Positions 35,015 through 46,525 of a stretch of 64,000 nucleotides of DNA are shown here, piece by piece. A model generated the notes under the pieces. The model was not told the DNA's origin, did not search any database, and worked only from the letters and a program-made list of their open reading frames with translations. This DNA is from Patella vulgata. Lineage: Eukaryota > Mollusca > Gastropoda > Patellidae. Both the position numbers and the translations under genes were made by a program. The stretch covers positions 34,299,062 through 34,363,061 of the forward strand of contig NC_065885.2 of the NCBI RefSeq assembly GCF_932274485.2. Direction: 5' to 3'. Every line of letters begins with the position of its first letter. Position 1 is the stretch's first letter.

Positions 35015-35265
35015 GAATCCCTATGTTACCCGAGGAAGTTTATTGGGATTATCCAGATTGCCTACGCCCCCTTTCCAAGAAACAGCGTTTAGGGTCCGTC
35101 TACAAGTCGGCGTGCATATGCAAGTTTGCTTGACAGTTAGAATTCTACAAAGGCCGTTTACCGGGAAAAGTATCCCGCATAGCACTCTGTGTAGGGTATG
35201 CCCGTCTTCATTGGCCCAGTTGGTGCCGAAAACTAGGAGGTTAAACCCAATTTCAATTCATTATT
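35015..35265 (+). repeat. SINE-1, diverged copy
   Basis: 'gaggaagtttattgggatta', 'gttagaattctacaa', 'atagcactctgtgtagggta', 'gcccgtcttcattggcccag' and 'aggaggttaaacccaattt' keep SINE-1 order but with many changes. The 101-codon ORF here is the SINE read in sense. Confidence 0.7.
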
Positions 35266-35997
35266 TATATCAGCCACTATTTATTATACATATATGTTAA
35301 GGACACTGTCTACGATATTACTCTAGGTGGAAGTGGACGTAAAACACCGGGAACGAACGAAGGTTAAGTACATTTAAACGTGTCTACAGTCTTGATTTGT
35401 ATCCATTTCTGTTATTTTAGAGGTTTAAAATATATATAATAGAAAATGTTACTTAATCTCCCATCATCAGGTTTCCGGTAGCGTGTTCTTGTTTATGCGA
35501 GTGAAATGATATAATTATTTAAAGAAGCAACACATGTTTCCACAAACTGTTGAGCTATTCGAGAAAAAAATATTCAAGACTTCTTAACGTGCGCGCCTAA
35601 TTCATATAAGGAATTTCTATTCGTTGTTTTGTTGTCAGACCTGATACACCTGATTAAAATTTATCGTAACATTCATAAGCCTTATCCAGTCGTAAATATC
35701 CAGAGAGAAATCTTGTGGCCAACCAGCTATAAAATTGGCATATAGTGTATTTGAAGAAAATATCACAGAGCGTTATAACATTGCACATCATGAATCTTTA
35801 ACGCAGAATTATCTAGTTTAATCTCAGATGTATCCGGTTTGCCCCCTTTTCCAGCGCCATTTCAATGTTTCGCCGTCACGTATTCAATAATACGTATGTT
35901 TTTCAATCATTTATTTTTTAAACCATATTTATCTCTGTAGGCAAGTAAACTTGCTGTTGATACACCTATATTCTACGTATGGGATTATGATTACATA
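35266..35997. other. AT-rich DNA, nothing recognised
   Basis: No shared repeat and no coding signal up to the TA at 35998. Confidence 0.5.
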
Positions 35998-37528
35998 TAC
36001 TATTCAAAAAAAGTAGGGGATATTTGATTTTGGGGGCATAATACTAAAATATGCAAATGACTACGAAAAAAGTCACTATAGAACCTAACAGAAGAAACAT
36101 TTCCAGTTACATGTGACGCCCAAACGCACCAATAGCTACCGCATGGAATGCAGGTGATGCTCGGGATCATCATGGGGGTCCAACCCAAGATTTGCACGAC
36201 TCTGACTTTGAATGTTACAGTCATTGTGGCATTGAATTCCAGGGTGGAAACATCAGTTTAATTGTTTTAGTGACCAGAAAACAAATTTTGATATGCGTCG
36301 GCTTACCCAAAATGAAAGGTTACGTGCCCTTGGCATGCTACAGATCGGCACAACACAGGCGGTTGTGGCGCGGACGATGAATGTTTCTCAGTCTTTCATA
36401 AGCAGGCTATGGTCCAGATACCGTGATACACAATCTGTACAGGACAGACCACGCTCAGGTCGACCAAGGGCGATAACTCAAGCCCAGGATCGATTTATCC
36501 GTACCTTGGCCTTGAGAAATCGTGTCATCACAGCAAATCAGATCAGCGCTCGTCTTCAAACAGACACTGGTGTGAGAGTGAGTGGCCAGACGATTCGGAA
36601 TCGACTGCATAGGGGTCACCTTCGCGCCCGACGTCCTCGCGTGATCCCTTGTTTGAGAGATCATCACATTCAGGCAAGACGTCGTTGGTGTAGGGATCGT
36701 CAACACTGGGATAATCGACGCTGGAGCAATGTGATGTTTTCAGATGAGTCAAGGTTCACTGTTGATTTTTTGGACAGACGTAGGAGGGTGTGGCGTCGTC
36801 GAAACGAGCGCTTCCAAGACGTTAACGTCATCAGACATGATCGATTTGGGGGTGGTTCTGTTATGGTGTGGGGAGGCATCACTGTTGCTGGAAGAACGGC
36901 TTTACATGTTCTTGCAGGGCGTGTTACAGGCCAGTACTACCGGGACAACATCTTGGCAGTCCATGTTGTGCCGTTCGCACGACGTCATGGCCGCCGTTTC
37001 ATCTTCCAGGATGACAACGCAAGATGTCACAGGGCCAGGATCGTTACAGGTTACCTCCAACAACAGAACATCACCACATTACCTTGGCCAGCACTGAGTC
37101 CCGACCTCTCCCCCATCGAGCATGTCTGGGACATGCTTGGACAGAGGTTACGTCAACGTCAACAACGTCCTGCCAATGTCCAAGAACTTGCTGCTGCGTT
37201 GCAACAGGAATGGGACAATCTGGACCAAAATGACCTTAGACGTCTCATTAGGAGTATGCCACGTCGGATCAATGCTTGTTTGGCAAACAGAGGAGGATTT
37301 ACCCGTTACTGACTTGGTTGTGATGCTGTGGTAACTTTGCTGTTTGACCCCGGGTATCATTTTACCCTTATAATGGTCAGTCTGTGCCTTACTTAGTCTA
37401 ACGATCATTTGGAATAAATCGATGAATGTGAACTTCATTTCATTTTGTCATTTGTTTCTTCGTCAGTTTCATTAGGTGACTTTAATAACACTTAAAAATC
37501 AAATATCCCCTACTTTTTTTGAATAGTA
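35998..37528 (+). mobile_element. Structurally intact Tc1-like transposon
   Basis: The element occupies 36000-37526 (1,527 bp) between TA dinucleotides at 35998-35999 and 37527-37528. Its inverted repeats (36000-36031 and 37495-37526) are identical over 32 bp, start CTATTCAAAAAAAGTAGGGG and continue ATATTTGATTTT. One uninterrupted transposase gene fills the centre, with about 260 bp of leader and 180 bp of trailer. Identical ends plus an open gene argue for recent transposition. The TIR core GTAGGGGATA is shared with the defective copies at 2008 and 38125. The family is Tc1/mariner, DD34E class. Confidence 0.95.
36293..37312 (+). CDS. Tc1-family DDE transposase (DD34E), complete
   Basis: A 339-residue ORF from ATG to TGA, the usual length for Tc1 transposases. 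It would bind the element's inverted repeats and catalyse cut-and-paste transposition into TA in the nucleus. Residues 1-110 hold two helix-turn-helix modules (first around VVARTMNVSQSFISRLW, 24-40; second around 78-108) joined by a GRPR-type linker (DRPRSGRPRA, 51-60). A basic stretch at 111-116 (RARRPR) could act in nuclear import. The catalytic triad is visible: D151 in FSDESRF, D241 in FQDDNARCH and E276 in SPIEHVWD, with exactly 34 residues between the last two. The glycine-rich box GGGSVMVWGG is at 187-195. No stop or frameshift interrupts it, so activity is possible but unproven. The start fits the family's N-terminus and is preceded by the element's own leader. GC content is clearly above that of the surroundings. 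Overlapping ORFs on both strands are shadows. Confidence 0.97.
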   Translation: MRRLTQNERLRALGMLQIGTTQAVVARTMNVSQSFISRLWSRYRDTQSVQDRPRSGRPRAITQAQDRFIRTLALRNRVITANQISARLQTDTGVRVSGQTIRNRLHRGHLRARRPRVIPCLRDHHIQARRRWCRDRQHWDNRRWSNVMFSDESRFTVDFLDRRRRVWRRRNERFQDVNVIRHDRFGGGSVMVWGGITVAGRTALHVLAGRVTGQYYRDNILAVHVVPFARRHGRRFIFQDDNARCHRARIVTGYLQQQNITTLPWPALSPDLSPIEHVWDMLGQRLRQRQQRPANVQELAAALQQEWDNLDQNDLRRLIRSMPRRINACLANRGGFTRY

Positions 37529-38122
37529 TATTTCAAATACATATGGTAAATGATGTTAAGGCACCGGACCCCCCCGCCCGCCACCACCGTCACCGCCCCA
37601 CCACCACCATACCTTCCAATTATTAGATAAACGAATCTTATGTTTTATGCCCTTGCTATACTAGAGTATACATGTAGATCTTATCACTGCACCCACTTGT
37701 ATCTTATTTAAAAATTTGTATTAAGTCCGATTTGCCATATAAAGAACCGTTATATTTTCTTTACCTATAGGCAAAAAGGCATAAACAGTATAAGCTTTTC
37801 GGATTACCGTTATTGAATTACGAAAATATGCGACCATTAATTTGGCTACTTTGACACTTTTAATGTTAATTTTTGTCTTCCTGTCCGGCTCCCAACTGTT
37901 CTTGAATTTTCGCTGGGTTAAGATGTAACAACGTTTAATATTGTCTGGGTTCGAAATTGTTATTTGAGATGTAACTATCCACCGAACAGATTACAGTAAT
38001 CAACGTCGTAACCCTACTCTCGTTCCGCATCAATACCATGAATATTCACCAAAAGCAGACTAAAAAGACCCTTTGCAACCCCCGTAAAAACCCACACAAA
38101 AAACTATAACTAGCAGTAACTA
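37529..38122. other. Spacer with a C-rich simple tract
   Basis: A run of C, CCG and CCACCA (37569-37611) is low complexity. Nothing else is recognised between the two Tc1-type insertions. Confidence 0.5.
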
Positions 38123-38124
38123 TA

Positions 38125-38836
38125 CTCTTCAAAAAAGTAGGGGATACTGAAATCCAATTACCTATTCCGGTTGTTATATGATAAATAGTCATGGACACTT
38201 GACATGCTTTGAGAGTATGTTCATAGATGAAGAACTTATCGCCCCAACAGAACCACTGAGCTGCACATGTGACACGCAATAGCGCCATACACGTGGGAGG
38301 GGTTCATTGTCAAATTTGACACCTTAAGGAAGGGTTGATGAAAACAGTCGCGTGCTGGTTTATCTATCCATGTTTGCTTTCCTATCGGTTCTTGCATAAG
38401 ATTTACTGTTTAGCGTATCTTTGCTTTAGTGTGTTACGTTTAATTTGATCGGGAGACGTGTTCGTCGACGTCAACGTCAACCGACAACTCTGCAAGAATT
38501 GGCGGTGGCATTTTGCAAGAGGAGTGGGTCAGATTGCCCCAAATCGTGATTGGACGGTTGATTAGGAGCATGCCACGACGAACTGCTGAATGTCTGAGGA
38601 TTGGTGCAGCAAATACTCATTATTAAGACAAAAATCAAAAAAGTCCATTTTCACTTTTGACGTGTATTTCTTTGAGAGTGAAATGGGGCCGCCAGATAAG
38701 CCGCCCATATGAACTGTTTATGTTCACGTGTAGGCAATTGGCCTGTTATTAACATACACTGGTACTTCTAATAAAAACAGCAGTGCATTTCCGCAGTTTT
38801 GTACTGTTTCTGAATATCCCCTACATTTTTTGAGAG
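38125..38836 (+). mobile_element. Internally deleted Tc1-like element, copy C
   Basis: The ends CTCTTCAAAAAAGTAGGGG and, inverted, CTCTCAAAAAATGTAGGGG are flanked by TA (38123-38124, 38837-38838). It matches copy A (2008-3434) along both halves. The leader runs to 'gtgttacgtttaatttg', just before the transposase start, then jumps at about 38449 to C-terminal coding sequence. About 0.7 kb, including the start codon and whole catalytic core, is gone. A 712-bp derivative like this could only move using enzyme supplied by another copy. Confidence 0.9.
38449..38627 (+). pseudogene. C-terminal remnant of a Tc1-like transposase
   Basis: Sequence equivalent to the last ~60 codons of the family, with 'cgtcgacgtcaacgtcaacc' (arginine-rich RQR region), 'gattaggagcatgccacgac' (IRSMPRR) and a terminal ...THY-stop at about 38617-38627. 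It has no start, no DDE residues and broken frames. It is homologous to 2221-2400 on the other strand of copy A. Confidence 0.8.
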
Positions 38837-38838
38837 TA

Positions 38839-39492
38839 TATATAGCCAATTGGGGGAATAATTGGTGGTCTGCATCCAATTATTCATAGATCGTCTTCTC
38901 GAACAAAAGTTTTTAGACGTATTCCCTTTATAAAATTATAACTGGCCCATGGGCTTGTATGGTTTAAGAGACATGTTGAAAAATGTTATGCAATTAGCAA
39001 GAAGAAACAGTCATCTTGTTCTACTGTGAGAGGTCTGACACCTTGTCTTATTCACATGTAAATAGTTACCTGGTTAAATGTAAATATCTAGCAGGTAAAA
39101 GTAAATATACCCGATGTACAGGTAAATATATATTACAAGAGAGAGATAATCAACATAATGAAACACGTTTGTCAATCTCATTAAAACCTTGACACCAGAA
39201 TGCTTACTATGTCTCTGTTTATAGAAAGTCGACTGATATCAAACTATCTGGTTAGCCAGTATACAAAAATACCAACAACAAAACCCCCACGAATTTAATT
39301 AAAAGACGTCCTAATTAAAATTAGACTATAATTTGGTTTCTTTTTGAATTGAGGTTATCTACATTTACATCATAGCAAAATCTATCAACATCTTTTTCCT
39401 GTCAATGGACAGAGGCTTTGGTTTTGCCGAGATGGCTTTTACCCATTCGCAGTGCTTAATAGAACAATAATTTGATAAAAAAAAAATAGTAC
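38839..39492. other. AT-rich DNA, nothing recognised
   Basis: No shared repeat and no coding signal seen. Confidence 0.5.
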
Positions 39493-39497
39493 GGTAG

Positions 39498-41226
39498 AGT
39501 CATTCCATGTCAAGAGGACAAGTGTCTGTAACGTGACCCCCTCAGAATATAGTGAAAAAAATATATGTAATTGACATAGAAATTTATGTAAACCAACAAA
39601 GTTATTATAAATCTAGCACTAATATTGACTGAGATGTGGCCTTTCACAAGTTTTGGAAAGACTATTCTATGACTCGATTTCGGTGTACTGATTTTATATC
39701 TTGTATTTAGACAATATTCTTGAAATTATGGGGTTTGTGAGAGAATATTAATATTGATTAAGAATTTGCTATCGAATTTCGCAGACCAAATTCAATGTAC
39801 CATCAACTGTGTATGGAGTGCCCTAAGTGCCAAAAATTGATACTTGTGCAAAAAACAAAATCAATATTTCGAAACAGTATAGAAATTTTACTGCACTATA
39901 TTAGAAGTTGTTACTTATCGCATGCATAATGTATCAATGGGTATTGTTTTAACAAACACTATTAAAAGCCATATCTTTGGGGTATACATAATTAGAGGAT
40001 TACAGGAAAACAATTAAAATACAAGTTATAGAAGCCACGCATAGTCATGAACTTGGTCTCACAGGGTGTGATTTTGTGATAATTAAAGTATTGGGGTGAT
40101 ATCCTTTCAAATGGGCGAAAAATGTAAGTATATTAACATGTTAAAAATCATGAATTTTCCATATTTTTGATATTGAATCAAGAATTAATGGTACCCCCCC
40201 CCCCCACACACACACACACACACTCACCTCCTGTCTGGTATCGATGCATAATTGTTAAGTACGCACAAAATGTTCTAGAAGGTTTTATTTCATGATGATC
40301 AGGCAATTAGAAGTATTCTAATCAATCCATTCAAATCGGCAAAAAATGAAAAAAAGTACCCCCCCCCCCCCACACACACACACATTCTTCGTCTGGTATT
40401 GATGCATAACTGTTAAGTACAAGTATGTACAAAATGTTCTAGAGGGTTTTATTTCATGATGATCAGACAATTAGAAGTATTATAATCAATCCATTCAAAT
40501 CGGCAAAAAATGAAAAGAATCATAATTTGCTGATCAAATTTAATGAAAATAAAAAATGAAGGAGGGAAATATCAAATATGGGCCTTTCATCATTGATAGA
40601 CACGTGTACATGCACAATTTTCCCAAATATTCATATTTTTTCATAGAATGCTCCTATACATGGTTGGTGTTTGAAAAAGGGGGATTTTAGCTTTTTTCGT
40701 GAGTGAGTCTATTTTGAAAGCTAATTTTACAAGACACCGACAAACATATGGCTTTAATAATGTTTGTTCAAACAATACCCATTGATACATTATACATTGA
40801 TACAGAGTAGTCAAATTTCTACACTGTATCGAAATATTGATGTTTTTGCACAAATATAATGTTTTGGCACTTAAGGCACTCCATACACAGTTGATGGTAC
40901 TTGTTCTGTAAAATTTGATGGTAAATTCTTAATCTATACAACATTCCCTTACAATCCCCATAATTTCAAGAATATAGACTGACAAGAAGGAATATAATCA
41001 GATCTCAAAAGTCGAGTCATATAATAGCAGTTTCAAAACCTGCGAAAGGGTACCTCGATTAAAATGGTCATATGTCAGTCCATATCAATGCTAGAGTCAT
41101 ATAACTTTTCAGTTTTACAAAGGTATGTACATGTATGTACTATAACATATTATGTCGTTTCCAAAATTTTCTGAATGGGTCACGTTACAAGGTCTGAGAA
41201 TTTGTTCAACTTGACATCGAATGAGT
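39498..41226. mobile_element. Foldback element with ~490-bp inverted arms
   Basis: The left arm (39498-39985) and right arm (40733-41226) are inverted copies along their whole length. Examples are 'gtaacgtgaccc', 'attcttgaaattatgggg', 'accatcaactgtgtatggag' and 'atgtatcaatgggtattgtt', each found in reverse complement on the other side. CGGTA flanks both ends directly (39493-39497 and 41227-41231), a plausible 5-bp target duplication. The 750-bp spacer encodes nothing and holds two 165-bp direct repeats. By eye arm identity is roughly three quarters or more, so it is not fresh. Superfamily unknown; long arms around a non-coding centre resemble Foldback or MULE-like elements. Confidence 0.85.
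40191..40518 (+). repeat. 165-bp direct repeat pair with C-run/CA microsatellite
   Basis: Units start 'gtaccccccccc' then (CA)n at 40191 and 40356, and share 'gataattgttaagtacg'-like text, 'acaaaatgttctaga' and 'ttcatgatgatcag'. They lie in the loop of the foldback element. Confidence 0.85.
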
Positions 41227-41231
41227 CGGTA

Positions 41232-42356
41232 ATTAGATATTCATGTAGTGTAAGACAACCGAAATTAAACCCACGTCGAAATAATAATCAACTTTTAAAT
41301 AGATGGTCCAAATGAATGAATACAGGAAATATGAATTTAACTACATGAAGCCTTAATAAGTTATAATCCAATAGCTATTAAGAAAGTGGGCGTCTCAGAA
41401 TTTAATTTTGTTTTAATTTCACTGTCTGCTTGGACCCTTACCTTAGCTTCGTAATTTCTTCTCATATAAGAGACGGGTCACTGTAGATTGCATTTGATTT
41501 AGGTATCACTGATGGAATCGAAGTAATTAATTTATAGTACCTTCTACTTGTGTATTTATTTCTTAGGCATGCCAATCAAGATGAGTATGATGGTATATGA
41601 CTAATCTCATTTAAAACTGTAATTAAATTAAAATTGAATTTTCACATTTTCCGATGAATTGACGGTAGGGCCTACTTATAACGTGGTAGGCAATTAAAAA
41701 ATACGAGAAAGACATCATATGTTAATTCGCAGACTATTTATATATTCTATAATCTGAAAAATAATTGGGATCGTGTGGTAGCCCATTTTTACATTTCAAA
41801 TCAACTTTCTCTTTTGAACTCTGTCAAAACGGTCATATTTATTAATACAAATTGTTGAACAACTCCAACGAAACGACTAGCTGATATATGCGATACATGT
41901 GGTCTCGATCGGTGGGACGACTTGAAACTCTTGAGTTTATTTTGAGTGAAAATGTCGAGAGCAACCAAAAATATTAGTTTTTTAAATTGACTGACAGTTA
42001 ATGTTTCTTGTGTCAAGTCAACTAAGACCAGCAGACGTGACCAATTGCTTTTCAAACATGGGGGTCAAAGTTTAAAACTGTCAAGTACATCCAGACAGTT
42101 TTTCCAGAAGGAACATGTTGCGAGTTCATTTAACCGTCTAAAAACGGTCTTGTTGATCGATTAAAAAACATTTTTGAGGATAATGCATGGTCTTTACAGG
42201 TAGACGTCACACTTGTGGTGTATCGGAAGATAGTTTTGGATGACATTATAACTAATACGTGTTCGAGTTCAGCACGACATATCTAGCTCTGGAAAATATT
42301 TGAAGTGAATTGTTTCATACACTGTGTTGGATATCGTTAAAACAGCCAACACGAGA
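41232..42356. other. AT-rich DNA, no gene recognised
   Basis: An 84-codon minus-strand ORF (41801-42055) has no recognisable domain. No repeat shared with the rest of the window. Confidence 0.45.
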
Positions 42357-42371
42357 ATGACTACGCCGAAG
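42357..42371 (+). CDS. Possible tiny first coding exon (speculative)
   Basis: ATG in good context (A at -3) gives MTTPK and is followed at once by AAG/GTAAGA, close to the consensus donor. Reading on past the donor is not required. There is no identifiable second exon, and such strings can arise by chance, so this is only a pointer. Confidence 0.1.
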
Positions 42372-43500
42372 GTAAGACATTTTCAATTTATTTTCTTATG
42401 CAATACGTTTTTATTCTTTATCTTTTGGTAACAAGACAGTAGCTGACAATTATCGGAGAGAGGGAGAGAGAGTCCCCAACTCCTTGTGCCATTCCCACCA
42501 ATCCTGTTTCAGTTATCGAATACATTCTATCGACCATAAAGATACACTGGTTTATTCGTGTGCTGAAACCATCTATTAAAATCATGTTACCATTATCAAT
42601 AGCAGGTCGACTCGTAACAGCTAGTATGTCACAGAAAGTTTGAAATACACAGAAAACGGAAACAAGCTTGACTGGGAAGATGCCATCCTCTTGGCATTTT
42701 GTTAAAATCAGATATGACATAAATCCTACACATCTAAAATACGACGTCTATATGCCAATACGTGAGGAAGTAAATTAACATAATGTTTTTATATTAAATG
42801 TACAGAGCATCCATCATGAACACAAAGATCTATCTTCTTTGAAAATAGATCTCTGTCTTAAATGGTCGCCATATGGAAACATCTGGGTACTATTTTGTTT
42901 TGCGGTGCGAATCCGTTTTACATCTTTTATACACAAAGAGTAAATAAACAGTTCAATTTCATTAAATGAAAATGGAAGCAGGATAATTCTCGAGGTATAT
43001 TTAGTGTTTTCGACTGAAATCGTAGATGTAGGAATTAAAATGTTTGTTTATAAGCGAAGCTGATTGTAGACAGATAGCGTAAGTTTCGTATGTAGAACAC
43101 CTAAACCCTTACATCGATGTAGTCGTGCTTTTTACTATCGCACTCAGTGCTTCGTCTCACTAAATAAATATTCGTTAATTAAATGCATCCTGCTGTCTGA
43201 CGATACAAATCTGTAATTAATTGTCGTTTGTGGATGTATACATAAATAATTGTCAGTTTGATGGACAGAATGATTGACAGTGAGTCGAACTATGGCCATT
43301 TACAATAATAATAAGATAAATGTTCCCAGAAATTATTGTTTGAAGTGGGTTAGGTCATTTGCCGCGACAGAGTGTATATTATAATACACGTTTTTGGGGA
43401 ATGTTTGGTAGCACACATAAAATAAATGTTTTAGTATTACACTATGTACGACAGATAAACATATTCTAAATAAAAGTACGAAGAAATTTAGAAGTAGTAG
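42372..43500. other. AT-rich DNA, no gene recognised
   Basis: A 100-codon minus-strand ATG ORF (42418-42720) is balanced in composition (SYLILTKCQEDGIFPVKL at its start), but I recognise no domain and no flanking gene structure. ORFs of 100 codons occur by chance in a window this size. Confidence 0.4.
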
Positions 43501-43504
43501 TAGT

Positions 43505-43556
43505 TAGTTGTATTTTACGTCCGCTTCCACCGAGGTGATATCGCAGACAAGAAATT
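43505..43556 (-). repeat. SINE-3, 3' end fragment
   Basis: On the minus strand 'gtctgcgatatcacctcgg' and 'tggaagcggacgtaaaatac' align with the 3' end of the longer SINE-3 at 46300-46525. Confidence 0.6.
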
Positions 43557-44729
43557 TAGAAAGTTTATACAATAATATAAGTTGTATAATCACTTGCCGT
43601 AGATTTAAGCGGGTATAAACAAAATATATTACGAGACGCCTAAAGATAGCAATATGAAATCAAATAAAGCATAATACACAACGATTTGAAAATCCGTTCG
43701 ACCAGAATGTTTCTTTTGGACCAATATCTGCTTTTGTTCAGAGTACTTTTGATTGTGGGTGACCTGTATTTTGGCTTGAAAGATTGAAAGTCAACAATGG
43801 AAACTCATATTTCATTTGCATTCAACTAAATATTCGTAATAAGACGGAAAATGAATGATTTAGTAGGTAAATTTCGATGACCGACAGCGAACCTCGACAT
43901 AGTCCAAAGTCTTCGAGATTACTAAGTTCATGATAACGAAGTTTAACATATACATATTTAGTGTATGTCACACATTAAATTTATGTATATTGAAATATTC
44001 CACGCGTCTCTGAGTCATAATGATTGATAACTTCTTGTCCATCTTGAAAAACGAGTTAAAGCTTTATATTAAAAACTATCAAAGTGATCGCTGTTTAATC
44101 TTTGTCCATTATCAATTCTTTTGAAAAAAATAGAAATCAAAGGGACTATCTTCTTGAACGGTTAGAATGCAGTATTTAGGAATTAAAAAAAATATGAGAA
44201 ATATTTTTTTTTTTTTCACATTTTTCTAGCTAGGAATTAAATTTTTAAATACTTTGAAAAACTATTTGTTACTTGTCAACGTCCTGGGGTTCTGCTGCGT
44301 GGTTGTATCAATTTAGTCTTCCTTTGTATCTGAACATGAAACAGTTCCAATGATCTGAAATCATGTCGGGGAAAATGTTTAATGCTGAAGGCAAATTCTT
44401 AAAACACCCACAAATTTTTCTAAGGAGCGATTTTGATTATGCATTCATTAACCGTCAATGCAAAACACCGAAACAAACAAACTACACAAAGACGATGGAT
44501 ATGGCACGAAGTCTTACAGAACCGTGACGCTTTTTTGCCAAAGATCCCAAACTGCTTTAATGTAACATCACAATCAAACGATAGCTTTAGCGTGCAAAGA
44601 TGTGATTATTGTTAATTATTAGTTCTTTTCATTATCTTCCACTGGATAAATAGATATAGCCTCCTTCCTCCCATCATCATACTGAAATGCAACACAAAAC
44701 TAAGAGTCCCATTAGATCTAAGTAGTTCA
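43557..44729. other. AT-rich DNA, nothing recognised
   Basis: A and T runs (for example about 44205-44216) only. Short ORFs without features. Confidence 0.5.
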
Positions 44730-45060
44730 GAGTGCCGTTGATATGCTTAATCTATGTATATTTTGATATCTCTTCTCATTTATGTGGGCAATTTATGTTC
44801 TACCTATTTGTTTTGTTCTGCTGTCCTATTTCAATGTACGTTCCATATTTGTGTTGTTCTCCTCTGTCCTCTCTTAATGTACGTTCTATATTGTGCTGTA
44901 CTCTCCTGTCCTCTCTGTGTGTTGTTCTTATCAGTACTATCTGAATTTATGGTCTACCTTTGTGTTGTTCTCATCTGCAGAAATCTTTCAATCTATCTTC
45001 CTGTTGTTCTCATCAGCACGTCTCTTAATCTATCTTTCTTTGGTATCAATAGTTAGACGG
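44730..45060. repeat. Pyrimidine-rich degenerate tandem repeat
   Basis: The string 'tgtgttgttctcctctgtcc' and variants ('tgtgctgtactctcctgtcc', 'tgtgttgttctcatctgc', 'ctgttgttctcatcagc') recur at about 50-65-bp spacing. Three overlapping plus-strand ORFs (44732-45090) are the repeat read in each frame; their hydrophobic Leu/Val/Cys content is a by-product. Confidence 0.65.
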
Positions 45061-46059
45061 TATCGAGATAAATTCATTTTTAATTCATGAAATTCCCGTT
45101 AGTTTGCATGTGGTGTGAGTAGATACACAACATAATATGTCAGCTATAGAAATGACATTAGATATTCTGATAGAATCCAGACAACTCCACAGCAAGAGTC
45201 GTGCCATTAGTAAATGGAATCAGTCATGAATATTTCATTTGCCTCCAGAAGATAAAAAGGTAAACACGGAATGAATAACAATATCACTGTAACACCATGT
45301 ACATCCTAACGCTTTCTGATCAAATATTTAAGCCAAAGCAATTCACTGTCTCATAAAACGCAGCATAAAAACAGTTCGCTGAACTGCATTCGGGTAGAAA
45401 ACCCTGTTACCTGATTTTCTATTTTTATTTCATTGTTCATCCTATCCCGTAATGCTTTATATATTATTTATAAGAATCCACTTTAGTTGTTTTTCATGTG
45501 CGTGTTATAACTGCTTCCAACGTTTGTATTTCAGCTTGTTACATGACAATAGAAAGCTGTTTTTCAGTTTGTTACATGACAATATACGGTTATTGTCAGG
45601 ATATCGAATACTATATTTATATACATCATAATCTTTAAATTCCATGTAGTAAAAAGTGGTCCCCGGTATTTTTGTTAGCATTGACTTCATTAATATATCG
45701 AAAGCACGCGAACTGGTAATTCGTTTGAAGCCATGGCTGTGTTCACGTTAAAGACGTTAAATGCGGTTACTTTCTTTCTATGCAGAAATGTTGGCAGAAA
45801 TGTATTCTGTCCCAACGGTGAAATTATTAATACTGTAGTAGGCTATCTTATGTTTATATCATTAAAAGTAATTGCAGATTCTTGTTTGAAGTTTTGTTTG
45901 AAAAGTTAATGCGAATTACGCATTACATGCTCTCAGGTATATCTCATGTAGGTAGCTCAATGTTTGTTTTTATTCATGCCTACTTCCGATAAGTATTTCA
46001 TTTCTGCAAATAAAATACAAGTTTGAAACATTAAGCCAGTCTAAATTTATTGTAGGGAA
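45061..46059. other. AT-rich DNA with a short duplication
   Basis: 'cagcttgttacatgacaata' at 45533 recurs as 'cagtttgttacatgacaata' at 45567. Nothing else recognised. Confidence 0.5.
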
Positions 46060-46135
46060 ATGGGCAGCTGGGTGGTTTAGTGCGTTTGCATACGTGTTGT
46101 TTTGATCCCATGCTGATACGGAAAAATGATTTGGA
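46060..46135 (+). repeat. tRNA-like SINE head
   Basis: 'gggtggtttagtgcg' (A-box-like, 46070-46084) and 'gttttgatcccatgc' (B-box-like, about 46099-46113) have tRNA spacing. There is no acceptor-stem pairing visible and no SINE body I recognise after it. Confidence 0.4.
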
Positions 46136-46299
46136 TAGCTCAATTAATGTTTAGGGGTGGGGGAGGGATAAATTGTTTAAGTAATTCATTCATTAAGGTG
46201 ATGTTTAATTGTATTACTTATTTCCGTAGTATGTAGATGGCTCTCATGGTTGTCTTCTGGTTTCCCGTGGCGTATTTTCTCTCAGAAATGTCGTTGTTC

Positions 46300-46525
46300 G
46301 TATGGGGTTTTCACGTCCAAGTCCACCAAAGCTGATGTCGCAGAAACGTTTTTTTTTTGTAGTATATTCAGCGCCTGTGCAGGGGCCATTTCTGTATAGG
46401 AAAACGGAGTACTCCTAGTCGTAAACCCACCAGGATGAGAAGACGACCCCCCTACATTCACTCAACTCATTGATCGAACCCACCATCGCAAGCCAGATGA
46501 CCGGCTATTAAATATTCGTAGTGTA
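46300..46525 (-). repeat. SINE-3 (tRNA-headed, Meta-like core)
   Basis: On the minus strand: B-box-like 'ggtgggttcgatcaatg' (about 46466-46482), a core 'ctggtgggtttacgactagg' and 'agtactccgttttcc' resembling the SINE-2 core, then 'ctgcgacatcagctttgg', 'tggacttggacgtg' and the tail 'gacgtgaaaaccccat' at 46302-46317. Its own middle separates it from SINE-1 and SINE-2, although the tail is similar. Confidence 0.65.

Noticed and set aside
44732-45090. Three overlapping hydrophobic frames resembling a membrane protein
   Set aside because: All three frames of the same degenerate pyrimidine-rich tandem repeat are open, which is a composition effect.
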